A stretch of 64,000 nt of DNA from JAHFUA01 sp963808725 (GTDB lineage: Bacteria; Acidobacteriota; Terriglobia; Terriglobales; Acidobacteriaceae). Position 1 is the stretch's first letter. Each line of letters starts with the position of its first letter. Of this stretch, positions 17,267 through 25,443 are shown piece after piece. The stretch covers positions 558,001-622,000 of the forward strand of contig CAWEGO010000002.1 in NCBI GenBank assembly GCA_963808725.1, given 5' to 3'. Position numbers and translations under genes: made by a program. A model generated the notes under the pieces. The model ran no database searches and was not told where the DNA came from. It saw only the letters and a list, made by a program, of their open reading frames with translations.

Positions 17267-17477
17267 CGGTGGGTAAATAATCACAATTTATCGTGACTCC
17301 CATCACATCCAATTGTGCCCGAGGCATGGGAAGGTACGCTGGAACCAGGGCCTCCGCGAACCGTCTTCACGCTCGCCCATCTCAGCAACCGTTCGCTCCC
17401 GCTCCGCTGAGGATGCATTGAAATTAGGGCAAGTGGTGTGTTAGAAGGCGAATCAGCCAAACCCAAGGAGAAGTCGC

Positions 17478-18302
17478 TTGTTGTCATCCGGTCAACGTTT
17501 GCGCGGACTGCGGGAAGAGCTTGGACTCACGATCCGCGATGTAGAAGCTGCCAGCGGGCGCATCGCGGCCCGCCATGGCAACGAGGATTTCGCCATCTCG
17601 CCCAGCCGGCTCTCCGATATTGAGACCAAGGGCATCCTTCCTAACGTTTATCGGCTGTATTCTCTGGCCGTGATCTACCGCCGCGACCTGCGGGAAATCC
17701 TGGGCTGGTACGGGATCGACTTGACCGAGACGGCGGCCGACCTGGCACTTGCGGAGCCTCCCAAGTCTCACATTGCGGAAACTTTCGATGGCATGATGGA
17801 GATCAACGTACCGGTGCGGCTGGATCCCGGATTTGACCTGCGGCGGACCGCCAACCTGGGGCGCATGATCGAGCGCTGGGGGCTGGTGCCGCTCTCCTAT
17901 CTCTCCCAGTTCAGCAACACCAAGTACACCTATGGCTACATCGGCAGCGAGGATTTCACCATGTACCCGGTGCTGCTGCCGGGATCCTTTATCCAGGTGG
18001 ATGAATCGGCCCATACGGTAGCCGAGGGCACCTGGCGCTCCGAGTATGAGCGGCCCATCTATTTCGTGGAAATGCGGGATGGTTACACCGCTTGCTGGTG
18101 CTCGCTGAAAGGCGATTACATCATCCTGCAACCCCACCCGCTGTCGCCGGTGCCGGTACGCATGCTGAAGCAGTCGCAGGAGGTTGAGATCCTGGGACAG
18201 GTGGTCGGCATAGCCATGCGGCTGGACGGCTGGCGCACCGCACCCGGACGGGAAGCTCCGGCTAGCGGAGAAGCGACAAAAGGGCCGCGACGACTGAATT
18301 GA
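17478..18302 (+). CDS. XRE-family regulator with LexA/S24-like C-terminal region
   Basis: The 274-residue protein starts with an XRE helix-turn-helix: GQRLRGLREELGLTIRDVEA, ISPSRLSDIETKGILPNVYR, LYSLAVIYRRDLREILGWYG. The C-terminal half has the order of an S24/LexA peptidase-like domain: MYPVLLPGSFIQVDE, RPIYFVEMRDGYTACWCSLK, GDYIILQPHPLSPVPVRML and EVEILGQVVGIAMRL. In LexA/CI the nucleophile is Ser before the M-P-L motif and the base is a Lys in the second strand. Here the positions are Thr (DFTMYP) and Trp/Cys, so self-cleavage is doubtful. The TTG start at 17478 has AAGGAG at 17465-17470. The end overlaps the convergent neighbour by 41 bp. Confidence 0.7.
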   Translation: MLSSGQRLRGLREELGLTIRDVEAASGRIAARHGNEDFAISPSRLSDIETKGILPNVYRLYSLAVIYRRDLREILGWYGIDLTETAADLALAEPPKSHIAETFDGMMEINVPVRLDPGFDLRRTANLGRMIERWGLVPLSYLSQFSNTKYTYGYIGSEDFTMYPVLLPGSFIQVDESAHTVAEGTWRSEYERPIYFVEMRDGYTACWCSLKGDYIILQPHPLSPVPVRMLKQSQEVEILGQVVGIAMRLDGWRTAPGREAPASGEATKGPRRLN

Positions 18303-18648
18303 AGTGCGCCTGCGAACCTCCGCCCAGATGGGGAGGAATCAACGCGCACGGGTCCCGCAAGATAGCCTCCAGATAATCCTTGGTGTCAGAGCGCTGGGCG
18401 GCCGCCGAGCGCGTCGCATCCTCCAGGAGCTGGCGGAGGGGCGTACGCAGCACCTGCAAGAACAGGCCGCGATGCACTTCCGCTACTGTCCGCTGCATCC
18501 CCTCCTCGCCATAGATCCGCCCCAGACCCCAATGAATGTACCGGCCGTCCTCGCGTAGCCCCGCCACATAGCCCAGCTTGCCCAGCACGCCTGGAACCTT
18601 GGCCAGCGTGCGCTCCAGGAAGTCGTCCTTGATCGGCAGGAAGGTCAC
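18262..18648 (-). CDS. Hypothetical protein
   Basis: The 128-residue protein begins MTFLPIKDDFLERTLAKVPG and has a predicted helical middle (LQVLRTPLRQLLEDATRSAA). No domain was recognised. Its C-terminus overlaps the end of the XRE gene on the other strand (18262-18302), which is unusual but possible for convergent genes. The overlap region gives a normal hydrophobic tail (FNSVVAALLSLLR). Confidence 0.45.
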   Translation of the reverse strand: MTFLPIKDDFLERTLAKVPGVLGKLGYVAGLREDGRYIHWGLGRIYGEEGMQRTVAEVHRGLFLQVLRTPLRQLLEDATRSAAAQRSDTKDYLEAILRDPCALIPPHLGGGSQAHFNSVVAALLSLLR

Positions 18649-18760
18649 GTCTGTTCCAGTTCCGGAAATCGGGACGCCGGCAAGGTTTTCTCCACCACAT
18701 TCCCTCGCACCGGCAAAGTTGAGACCGGAAGAAGTTTACTTCGCCGCGAGGAGAATTTTC

Positions 18761-18889
18761 ATGAAAAAGCTGGTGCACATTCTGCTGATTAGTCTGGCCC
18801 TGTTGGGTTCGGTTTCAATTGCGTTTGCTGACGGCGGGGAGCCCATGCCCACCGTGCCCACCCATCCGCCGGCGGTAAATGTCCGGTAA
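18761..18889 (+). CDS. Small exported peptide (42 residues)
   Basis: ATG at 18761 follows GAGGAG at 18748-18753 with good spacing. The product starts MKKLVHILLISLALLGSVSI, a textbook signal sequence, then AFADGGEPMPTVPTHPPAVN and VR. After cleavage near AFA-DGG a mature Pro-rich peptide of about 18-20 residues would be left. The signal sequence plus strong ribosome binding site supports a real gene. Function unknown; short secreted peptides can be signals, but nothing in the sequence shows that here. Confidence 0.6.
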   Translation: MKKLVHILLISLALLGSVSIAFADGGEPMPTVPTHPPAVNVR

Positions 18890-18982
18890 TAGTGGTTCCG
18901 ATAGGTGGTAACTTTAGGCACTCGATGGCCACGGAAAGACGTTGCCGCGGGGACGCAGGGATAGTATGCTGCGTCCTCCACC

Positions 18983-19729
18983 ATGTCTCTATCGGCCATC
19001 GGCTATCTGCTTTGGGTCACGGGCGGGATTCTGCTTGTGCTCGTCATCTTAGCGCTTATTCGGCGCGGGCTGGTGCGTGAAGTACCGCTGTTCTCTCTGT
19101 ACGTGGCGTTCCAGCTCTTGCGGTGCCTCGGGTTGGCGGTGGTGCACCGGATGGGGCGTGTCGAGTATTTCTACAGCTATTGGACTGCGCAAACCATCAG
19201 CGCCGTACTGGGGTTTGCCGTTCTTTACGAGTTGTATCGCAAGATGTTTCGCAGCTATGACGCCATCCGGCAGTTCGGCGGCACGCTCTTCGGCGCCGCC
19301 GCGGTGGTGCTGCTAGCGGCGGCAGTGTTGACGACGGCGTTCGCTCCGGGGGCGGACGCGGGGGGGATCATCAAAAGCGTGGTGCTGTTGGAACGCAGCG
19401 TGCGCGTGATGCAGTGTGGGCTGCTGTTGTTCCTGTTCCTGCTGTCGTTCCATTTCGGGCTGGCTTGGCGAAACTACCTCTTCGGGATCGCCCTGGGCTT
19501 CGGCATTTTCGCCAGCGTAGAATTGATGGCGATCGCACTGCGCTCGCAGTTGGGCGGGGTAGCCGCCACGGCCTTAGCGTTGGCCAACAGCGCCGCGTAC
19601 GACTGCGGCCTGGTAATCTGGGCTTGTTACCTGCTGGCGCCGGAGCCGGCGCCGCAATACCGCGGCGTCGTGCAACACAACGACCTGGAGAAGTGGAACC
19701 AGGCGTTACTGGAAATATTACAACGATGA
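18983..19729 (+). CDS. Integral membrane protein, unknown
   Basis: The 248-residue protein has about seven hydrophobic helices: AIGYLLWVTGGILLVLVILA, VPLFSLYVAFQLLRCLGLAV, TISAVLGFAVLYELY, GAAAVVLLAAAVLTTAFA, GLLLFLFLLSFHFGL and YLFGIALGFGIFASVELMAI. I do not recognise a family. The ATG of the next gene overlaps its stop (ATGA), so the two form an operon. Confidence 0.65.
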   Translation: MSLSAIGYLLWVTGGILLVLVILALIRRGLVREVPLFSLYVAFQLLRCLGLAVVHRMGRVEYFYSYWTAQTISAVLGFAVLYELYRKMFRSYDAIRQFGGTLFGAAAVVLLAAAVLTTAFAPGADAGGIIKSVVLLERSVRVMQCGLLLFLFLLSFHFGLAWRNYLFGIALGFGIFASVELMAIALRSQLGGVAATALALANSAAYDCGLVIWACYLLAPEPAPQYRGVVQHNDLEKWNQALLEILQR

Positions 19730-20265
19730 TAACCACAGCTTTATTGATCGTGTTTGCCGCGGTGGCCGTGCTGGTGCTGATCCGGGGCGCCCGCCGGCAT
19801 CACCGTCCTGTGCCTGCTCTGCAAGCCTTGGAGGAGTACACGCGGCCGGTAGACTTGGCCGCCCTCCGCAATCTGATCGACCCTGCCGAAGAGGACTACC
19901 TGCGGGAACGCCTGCCCGCAAGCCAGTACCGCGCCATCGAACGGGAGCGCCTGCGGGCTGCGCTCGAGTATGTGCAGCGCACCGCCTACAACAGCGCCAT
20001 CCTGCTGCGCGTGGGTGAAGCCGCACGCCGCGACCCCAATCCCGAGGTGGCGGCGGCCGCCCGTGCGCTGGCCAACGACGCCATGCGCCTGCGCGTGCAC
20101 GCCAGGCTGGCCATGCTGGTGCTCTACGGAAGGATCGCTCTGCCGGGAGCGCGGATCTCGGTCGGCCGGGTCACCGACATTTACGAGAACCTGACCCAGG
20201 GCCTGGTGCGGCTGACCCGTCTGCAAGATCCGGTACACGCCACCCGCGTTTCGGCCGCGGTCTGA
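19726..20265 (+). CDS. Membrane-anchored helical protein, unknown
   Basis: The 179-residue product has an N-terminal anchor (ALLIVFAAVAVLVLI) and a helical cytoplasmic part: LRNLIDPAEEDYLRERLPAS, EYVQRTAYNSAILLRVGEAA and ALANDAMRLRVHARLAMLVL. The pattern fits a scaffold or partner of the preceding membrane protein, with which its start codon overlaps. No domain recognised. Confidence 0.6.
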   Translation: MITTALLIVFAAVAVLVLIRGARRHHRPVPALQALEEYTRPVDLAALRNLIDPAEEDYLRERLPASQYRAIERERLRAALEYVQRTAYNSAILLRVGEAARRDPNPEVAAAARALANDAMRLRVHARLAMLVLYGRIALPGARISVGRVTDIYENLTQGLVRLTRLQDPVHATRVSAAV

Positions 20266-20339
20266 AGCTGGGGCTCATGCTGGCGCCGGCGTGGCTTTTC
20301 AGCCATTTTGTGTTTAGTGTGTTCCAGGCATTCCCGCTG

Positions 20340-20837
20340 TCACTGACCGGATCGGTGAGAGCGCACCACGCGGCGGTCGGGCAGCGACTCTGTCTTTGAC
20401 GTTACCGTGGTTTCCCCGGCGCTGGGCAGAACCTCGCGCAGGCACCAGTCGATTCGTCCTACCGCCTCCTGAATGTCGCCAATGGCAGCCGAGTCCGCGA
20501 TGGACAGCACCGATCGGCTGACGATGACCTGTAAGGCATTGCGCGTGTAGTGGTTCATATCGGCAATGACGCTCATGAGCTGGCGCTGTCTCCTCAGTTC
20601 ACGCTCATATCTCAACTGTTGCACGATCCCGAGCGCCAACACCAGCCCGCTGAGCAGAAAGTTATCGAGAAGAGTGGCATCCCTTCTGAGCCCATGGCGG
20701 AAAAACCAGGCGTCGATCCAATACACGGCCACGAAGATGACAAGGGCGGAAAACACCGCCCATTTGAAGCGCAGCGCCGCGGCCAGCCAACCACGGGCGC
20801 GTCGCTTTAAGATTCCCGGGTACGGCGGAGACGCCAT
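20340..20837 (-). CDS. Two-TM protein with histidine-kinase-like helix
   Basis: The 165-residue protein has two hydrophobic segments (FSALVIFVAVYWIDAW and LLSGLVLALGIVQQL) and then a coiled region with RQRQLMSVIADMNHYTRNAL. The HYTRNALQVI run resembles the His-box helix of sensor kinases, but there is no ATPase domain, so it would not be a kinase by itself. It could be a degenerate or accessory sensor. The start ATG at 20837 is the only clear one. Confidence 0.5.
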   Translation of the reverse strand: MASPPYPGILKRRARGWLAAALRFKWAVFSALVIFVAVYWIDAWFFRHGLRRDATLLDNFLLSGLVLALGIVQQLRYERELRRQRQLMSVIADMNHYTRNALQVIVSRSVLSIADSAAIGDIQEAVGRIDWCLREVLPSAGETTVTSKTESLPDRRVVRSHRSGQ

Positions 20838-20930
20838 GGCCTAACAATCCTCCTTGGGTGAAGCTCACATCCTAGCTTGGACTGCCTGAAAGAAACTGTA
20901 AAGAGAGGCCAAATTCTCCCACCCAGGCGA

Positions 20931-22607
20931 CTAGAAGGTAAAGGCCAGCCCGCCGCGGACCGAGCGCGCCGACTGCACCAGATACAGCGTCTGCCCGTCC
21001 TGCCCCAGTACCGGGACATACCCCTGGGCCAGAAGGTTGCGCAGATCGAGCAGCGCCTCCATATGTCCAGCAAGGAGCGAGATGGGAAGCGGCTCGCGGA
21101 TGAAGATGTTGAGATAGGGGTCCGCCTCGCCGGGGGAGGCGTTGAACATATCCACTGGGGTCAGGGCGCGCCCGCTAGTCCATTTGTAAGACGCGATCCA
21201 GTGGGTTTTGCAGTGTGGAACCCCGCCCGCCAGCTTGACCGCCGCGGCATGCAGGCGCTCTACCCGCATCAGGGCCTGCGCCTCCGGCCACGAGATGCCG
21301 GAACCGGGCAGGGTGATGACGCCCCCATAGCTGTAGTCGAGCGTCGCCGTGAGGTCGGAAAGCAGCTTGCGCTGCGCCACCGCCCGCACCCCCTGGGTGG
21401 AGAGTTCGCCGCCGTTGTAGGTGAAGGTGCCGGAATAAATGTCGGGGAGGAATTCGCCGGAATCCGCGGTCACTTCGCCGACGCCGACCAGCGCCGCGTT
21501 GCGGACTTGGTCGGAGTAGGCGGCCACTTGCACGCTGTTGTTGCCGACGCGGCGTGACACCGAAATTTCGTGGTGATGGGCGCTCTCCAGCTGGGCGCGG
21601 TCGCCCAACATGGAGACCCGCGGCCCGGACTCGCTCAGGTCGGCGGGAGCACTATCGAAGCCCTTGGCCATCCGCGTGCTAGGTTCCGCCGTCGCGTAGG
21701 CGTATCGGACCACGGTTTTGGGCGAAACGTGCAGCGCTGCCGAACCGAAAGGACGGAAGGCACTCACTCCTCCGCGGAAGTCGATGGCCTGCAATTCGCC
21801 GCCGAAGCTGAGGTCGACGAGGTCGGCGAGCGTGATCCCATCCGCCACCGAAAACGCCAGGGCATCGAGGGCACCGTCGTGCTGCACCGCATCGGGCATG
21901 GCAAAGCGGCGCACCGTCAAGGCCATCTCAGGGTGCGAGCCGTCCGCCAACTGCTGCGAGTAAGCGGCCCGCACTACCCCCGCCGGCTGGCCGCTGCCAT
22001 AGCCCACGTTCCCGCCCAGGCTCAGGGTCCCGGCGGAAAACAAGGATTGATCGATGCGGAACTGAGTGCTCATGTCGGCCGCGCCGCCGAAGCCCTCGTT
22101 CTCCGAGCCGGCGATGAACGACACCTGTGCCTTCAGGCTGCGGTCTTGGCTCTTGGCGGCAGTGCCGTCGTCGAGCAGGCGCAGGATGGGGCGGCTGGTG
22201 GCGGTGCGCAGGGTCCACTGCCAGTCGTCGTCCTGCTGGGGCGAAGTGCGGCGCGGGGGCAGCCACTGCGCCGCATCGAACAGCGCGGTCAGCGTGAGAT
22301 TGACAATCAGGTTGGCGCCGGCGCGCAGGGCGATGTTCTCCCGCAGACTGGGCAGATAAGAGGCAGCCGAGGCCTTAACCTGATAGGCGCCGGCGGACAG
22401 GCCGGAAGCCTTGTAGTAGCCGTGCGCGTCGGTAAAGACGGTGGCGCCCAGCGGACCCTGGGAGGAGAGGATCTCCACCGCCACGCCCATTTGCGGCACC
22501 CCGCTCGCGTTCTTCACGTAGCCGGAGATCGAGCCTGGCGCCGCGGCGGCACACACTGGCACTGCCACCATCATCAGCGCCAGCCAGCACCCCAGTTTTC
22601 GCGCCAT
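20931..22607 (-). CDS. Outer-membrane beta-barrel with carboxypeptidase-regulatory N-domain
   Basis: The 558-residue protein has a signal peptide (MARKLGCWLALMMVAVPVCA), then a CarboxypepD_reg-like domain (ISGYVKNASGVPQMGVAVEI, VFTDAHGYYKASGLSAGAYQ, VKASAASYLPS). The rest, from about residue 115, shows alternating strands with aromatic caps as expected of an outer-membrane barrel, ending RGGLAFTF. TonB-dependent receptor-like proteins of this type are common in Acidobacteriota, but a plug and TonB box were not seen, so a simple barrel is more likely. Substrate unknown. Confidence 0.6.
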   Translation of the reverse strand: MARKLGCWLALMMVAVPVCAAAAPGSISGYVKNASGVPQMGVAVEILSSQGPLGATVFTDAHGYYKASGLSAGAYQVKASAASYLPSLRENIALRAGANLIVNLTLTALFDAAQWLPPRRTSPQQDDDWQWTLRTATSRPILRLLDDGTAAKSQDRSLKAQVSFIAGSENEGFGGAADMSTQFRIDQSLFSAGTLSLGGNVGYGSGQPAGVVRAAYSQQLADGSHPEMALTVRRFAMPDAVQHDGALDALAFSVADGITLADLVDLSFGGELQAIDFRGGVSAFRPFGSAALHVSPKTVVRYAYATAEPSTRMAKGFDSAPADLSESGPRVSMLGDRAQLESAHHHEISVSRRVGNNSVQVAAYSDQVRNAALVGVGEVTADSGEFLPDIYSGTFTYNGGELSTQGVRAVAQRKLLSDLTATLDYSYGGVITLPGSGISWPEAQALMRVERLHAAAVKLAGGVPHCKTHWIASYKWTSGRALTPVDMFNASPGEADPYLNIFIREPLPISLLAGHMEALLDLRNLLAQGYVPVLGQDGQTLYLVQSARSVRGGLAFTF

Positions 22608-23070
22608 GCTCTACCACCTGTTCCCGGGAGAACGGGATCCGATTTACTCTGCGGAAAAACCCGCCGCAGAATTCAAGGCGAGCATTAAGTCGTCCACCCG
22701 CATTGCCTACCTGCTGTGTGGACTCCACCGCAGGCAGCAACACGTCATTGATCCCACAGATTTTATGTCCTAAGCTGTGGGAAAGGCAAGGCTCTGCGGA
22801 TATCCGACTCGTGTGCCCGGCAGCGGTGGAACTTTAGCAGGTATCAACTGCCGCGGCCACCCGATATAATCCCAACCCGAGGGGGAGGAAAAGGCTCGTT
22901 TATGCCGAAGGTTCTTTCCCTCTCTCCGCGGGCTTGGCTGGTCAAGACGATAATCCGCCGGGGGCACGAAACTTTCTGCCGCACTCCGGCGTATCTTTAA
23001 AGAGGGACCGTCCTGCCACGGGGCTTCAGCGTCTGTGCGCGCAGCCGGCATCGCAGGGGGCAGAGAAATC
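22608..23070. other. 463-bp gap, no gene except a possible 32-residue ORF
   Basis: The gap between the barrel gene and the macA-like gene holds a short ORF with a ribosome binding site at 22902-23000 and a TATAAT at 22864-22869. No other structure was seen. Confidence 0.4.
22902..23000 (+). CDS. Possible short leader ORF upstream of the macA-like gene
   Basis: ATG at 22902 has GGGGGAGG at 22881-22888 and encodes 32 residues (MPKVLSLSPRAWLVKTIIRR, GHETFCRTPAYL). It is 70 bp upstream of the adaptor gene. The ribosome binding site is better than that of the adaptor. It may be a true leader ORF or chance. Confidence 0.3.
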   Translation: MPKVLSLSPRAWLVKTIIRRGHETFCRTPAYL

Positions 23071-24447
23071 ATGAGTTGGAAGAAAATCGGCATCATCGCG
23101 GGAGCGGTCGTGGTGCTGGGCTCGGTGGCCGGATTCTCGGTGTATCAGAGCCGCAAGAACGTAGTCGCGGTGCAGAGCGGGCGGGTGATGCGCGAAGATC
23201 TGGCCAGCGTGGTGACCGCTTCCGGCGAGGTCAATCCCCAAACTTACGTCAACATTGGGGCAAATGCCTTTGGCAAGATCACGCACCTCTACGTCAAGGA
23301 AGGCGACAAGGTCAAGAAAGGACAGTTGCTGGCGCAGATCGAGAACGTGCAGCCGACCGCCGATGTCTCGGCCATGCAGGCATCGTTGCAAGCCAGCAAT
23401 GGTGACGCGGCTGCCGCAGATGCCGCCTACAACACCGCCATCGCCGACCTGGCCCGCGCCAAGGCCGATGCGGCGCAGAAAAAACTCGATTATGAGCGTG
23501 CCCAGGGCCTGTTCAAGGACCAGCTCATCGCCAAGCAGGAGTTCGACGCCCGCGAAGCCGCCTGGGAAGCTTCCGCCAGCGGCCTGGTGCAGGCGCAGGC
23601 CCGCATCATCCAGACCAGGGCACAGCGCGACGCCTCGCATGACCGCATCAAGCAGGCAGCGGCCAGCCTGACCCACGCCTCCGACGTGCTGCAGAAGACG
23701 GTGTACACCGCTCCCTTTGACGGCACCATCAGCAACCTGCCGGTGCGCGAGGGTGAGACGGTGGTCATCGGCATCCAGAACCAGCCCGGCAGCACGCTGA
23801 TGACGCTGGCGAACATGTCGGTGATTACCGCCGAGGTTAAAGTGGACGAAACCGACATCGTCAACGTGAAGCTGGGGCAGGCCGCCGATGTCACCATCGA
23901 CGCCATCCCCAACAAGGTGTTCAAGGGACACGTGAGCGAGATCGGGGAGAACGCCATCGTGCGCTCCACCGGCGTCGCGACGTCGCAGACATTGGCCAGC
24001 AGCCAGGAAGCCAAGGACTTCAAAGTGAAGGTGACGCTGGACGATCCGCCGCAGAACCTGCGGCCCGGGCTTTCCACCACCGCCAAGATCACCACGGCGA
24101 CGCGCTCCGGCGTGCTGGCGATTCCCATTCAGGCGCTGACCATCCGGCAGCGGGGTGACCTTGATCCGAAGACCAAGGGCAGCGGAGCGGTCGAGGCGGC
24201 CGCGCCCTCGCCGATGCGGGCGAAAAAGGACAAGGAAGAGATTCAGGGAGTGTTCGTGATCCGCGAGAAGAAGGCGGTGTTCGTGCCAGTGGAGACCGGC
24301 ATCACCGGCACCACCGACATCGAGATCACCAGCGGCCTCCAGCCGGGGGATGAGATCGTGGTGGGCAGTTACAAGGTCTTGCGCACCATCAAGAATGATG
24401 CCCCGGTGAAGATCGATAACACGGTCAAGAAGCAGGAAGAGTCGTAA
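23071..24447 (+). CDS. MacA-type periplasmic adaptor (HlyD/RND membrane fusion protein)
   Basis: The 458-residue protein has an N-terminal anchor (KIGIIAGAVVVLGSVAGFSV), a biotinyl-lipoyl half (VKEGDKVKKGQLLAQIE), a long alpha hairpin (ANVQAS-type, SNGDAAAADAAYNTAIADLA), the second lipoyl half (YTAPFDGTISNLPVREGETV) and a C-terminal barrel. It links an inner-membrane transporter to an outer-membrane channel. The following ABC ATPase gene points to a MacAB-like efflux or export pump. A permease and TolC gene are not in the window next to it. Confidence 0.85.
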   Translation: MSWKKIGIIAGAVVVLGSVAGFSVYQSRKNVVAVQSGRVMREDLASVVTASGEVNPQTYVNIGANAFGKITHLYVKEGDKVKKGQLLAQIENVQPTADVSAMQASLQASNGDAAAADAAYNTAIADLARAKADAAQKKLDYERAQGLFKDQLIAKQEFDAREAAWEASASGLVQAQARIIQTRAQRDASHDRIKQAAASLTHASDVLQKTVYTAPFDGTISNLPVREGETVVIGIQNQPGSTLMTLANMSVITAEVKVDETDIVNVKLGQAADVTIDAIPNKVFKGHVSEIGENAIVRSTGVATSQTLASSQEAKDFKVKVTLDDPPQNLRPGLSTTAKITTATRSGVLAIPIQALTIRQRGDLDPKTKGSGAVEAAAPSPMRAKKDKEEIQGVFVIREKKAVFVPVETGITGTTDIEITSGLQPGDEIVVGSYKVLRTIKNDAPVKIDNTVKKQEES

Positions 24448-24482
24448 GCGAAAGCGGGGGAAGAACGTCTAACCGACAAGCC

Positions 24483-24559
24483 GCTAGCTTCTAGCTCCTA
24501 GCTTCTAGCCAAGTCAGGTCGTGATTCGGCTAGGAGCTAGCAGCTAGGAGCTAGTAGCC
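24483..24559. repeat. Inverted repeat of ctagctcctagc units
   Basis: Imperfect arms ctagcttctagctcctagcttctagcc and ggctaggagctagcagctagg-agctagtagcc surround gtcaggtcgtgattc. It fills the gap between the adaptor and ATPase genes. Because both genes belong to one pump, it probably sits inside a transcript as a stable hairpin. Confidence 0.55.
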
Positions 24560-24572
24560 AGGAGCGAGCAGC

Positions 24573-25310
24573 ATGTCCACTCAAGTCGCCACCATCAGCG
24601 AGAAACCCACGGCCCCGCCGTCCAACTGCATGATCTGCACCGAGGACCTGTGGAAGACCTACGACATGGGCTCGGAGCAACAGGTGCACGCGCTGCGCGG
24701 GGTGGACTTGCGCATCGACCGCAACGAGTATGTCGCCATCATGGGACCCTCGGGGTCGGGCAAGTCCACGCTGATGAACCTGATCGGCTGTCTGGATAGT
24801 CCCACCAAGGGACGCTACTGGCTCAATCGACAATTGGTCAGCGATCTGGACGACGACGAGCTGGCGCGCATCCGCAACAAGGAGATCGGTTTCGTGTTCC
24901 AGACCTTCAACCTGCTGGCCCGCGCTACCGCGTTGCACAACGTCGAGCTGCCGCTCATCTACAACGGTACCGCGTCGGAAGAGCGCATCGAGCGCGCCAA
25001 GGCGGCGCTGAAGGCGGTTGATCTCGCCGACCGCATGATGCACAAGCCCAACGAACTCTCCGGCGGCCAGCGGCAGCGGGTGGCCATCGCGCGCGCGCTG
25101 GTGAATCATCCCGCCATCATCCTGGCCGACGAGCCGACTGGCAACCTGGACTCGCAGACCGGCGCCGACATCATGGCGCTGTTCGACCGGCTGCATCGCG
25201 AGGGCAACACCATCGTGCTGGTCACCCACGAGCACGATATCGCCGCGTACGCCCACCGCGTCATTCACCTAAAGGACGGCAAGATCGCCGGCGACGAGCG
25301 CAAGAAGTAG
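24573..25310 (+). CDS. MacB/LolD-type ABC transporter ATP-binding protein
   Basis: The 245-residue ATPase has Walker A GPSGSGKST, Q-loop FVFQTFNLLARATALHNVEL, signature LSGGQRQRVAIARAL, Walker B ILADEPTGNLDS and switch LVTHEHD. It belongs to the MacB/FtsE/LolD class that powers extraction or extrusion of substrates. A MacB FtsX-type membrane domain is not fused and no permease gene follows; the next gene is a kinase on the opposite strand. It shares a strand with the adaptor 125 bp upstream. Confidence 0.9.
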   Translation: MSTQVATISEKPTAPPSNCMICTEDLWKTYDMGSEQQVHALRGVDLRIDRNEYVAIMGPSGSGKSTLMNLIGCLDSPTKGRYWLNRQLVSDLDDDELARIRNKEIGFVFQTFNLLARATALHNVELPLIYNGTASEERIERAKAALKAVDLADRMMHKPNELSGGQRQRVAIARALVNHPAIILADEPTGNLDSQTGADIMALFDRLHREGNTIVLVTHEHDIAAYAHRVIHLKDGKIAGDERKK

Positions 25311-25443
25311 CGCAGAAGCAATCTCCCAAACAATGTGGATTGCGGCTCTCGTGCTGCAGCATTCGCTAACCTTGTGCGACCGAGATCGTCACTTCGACGC
25401 GCTTCCGCAAATCACGCGGATGTAGCAGCCGCCCTGAAAAGGA

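Larger units (their letters stand above)
16933..17477. promoter_or_regulatory. 545-bp regulatory gap with two operator-like palindromes
   Basis: Between the divergent PilZ and XRE genes there is no credible gene. It holds cttgttctgaattcagaac-aag at 17055-17076 (22-bp perfect palindrome) and tgttctgatttcagaaca at 17249-17266 (one mismatch). A further inverted pair cacaatt/aattgtg is at 17282-17317. Confidence 0.55.

Noticed and set aside
22864..22869. TATAAT promoter for the macA-like gene
   Set aside because: The matching -35 position holds no TTGACA-like sequence, so only the short ORF is listed, at low confidence.
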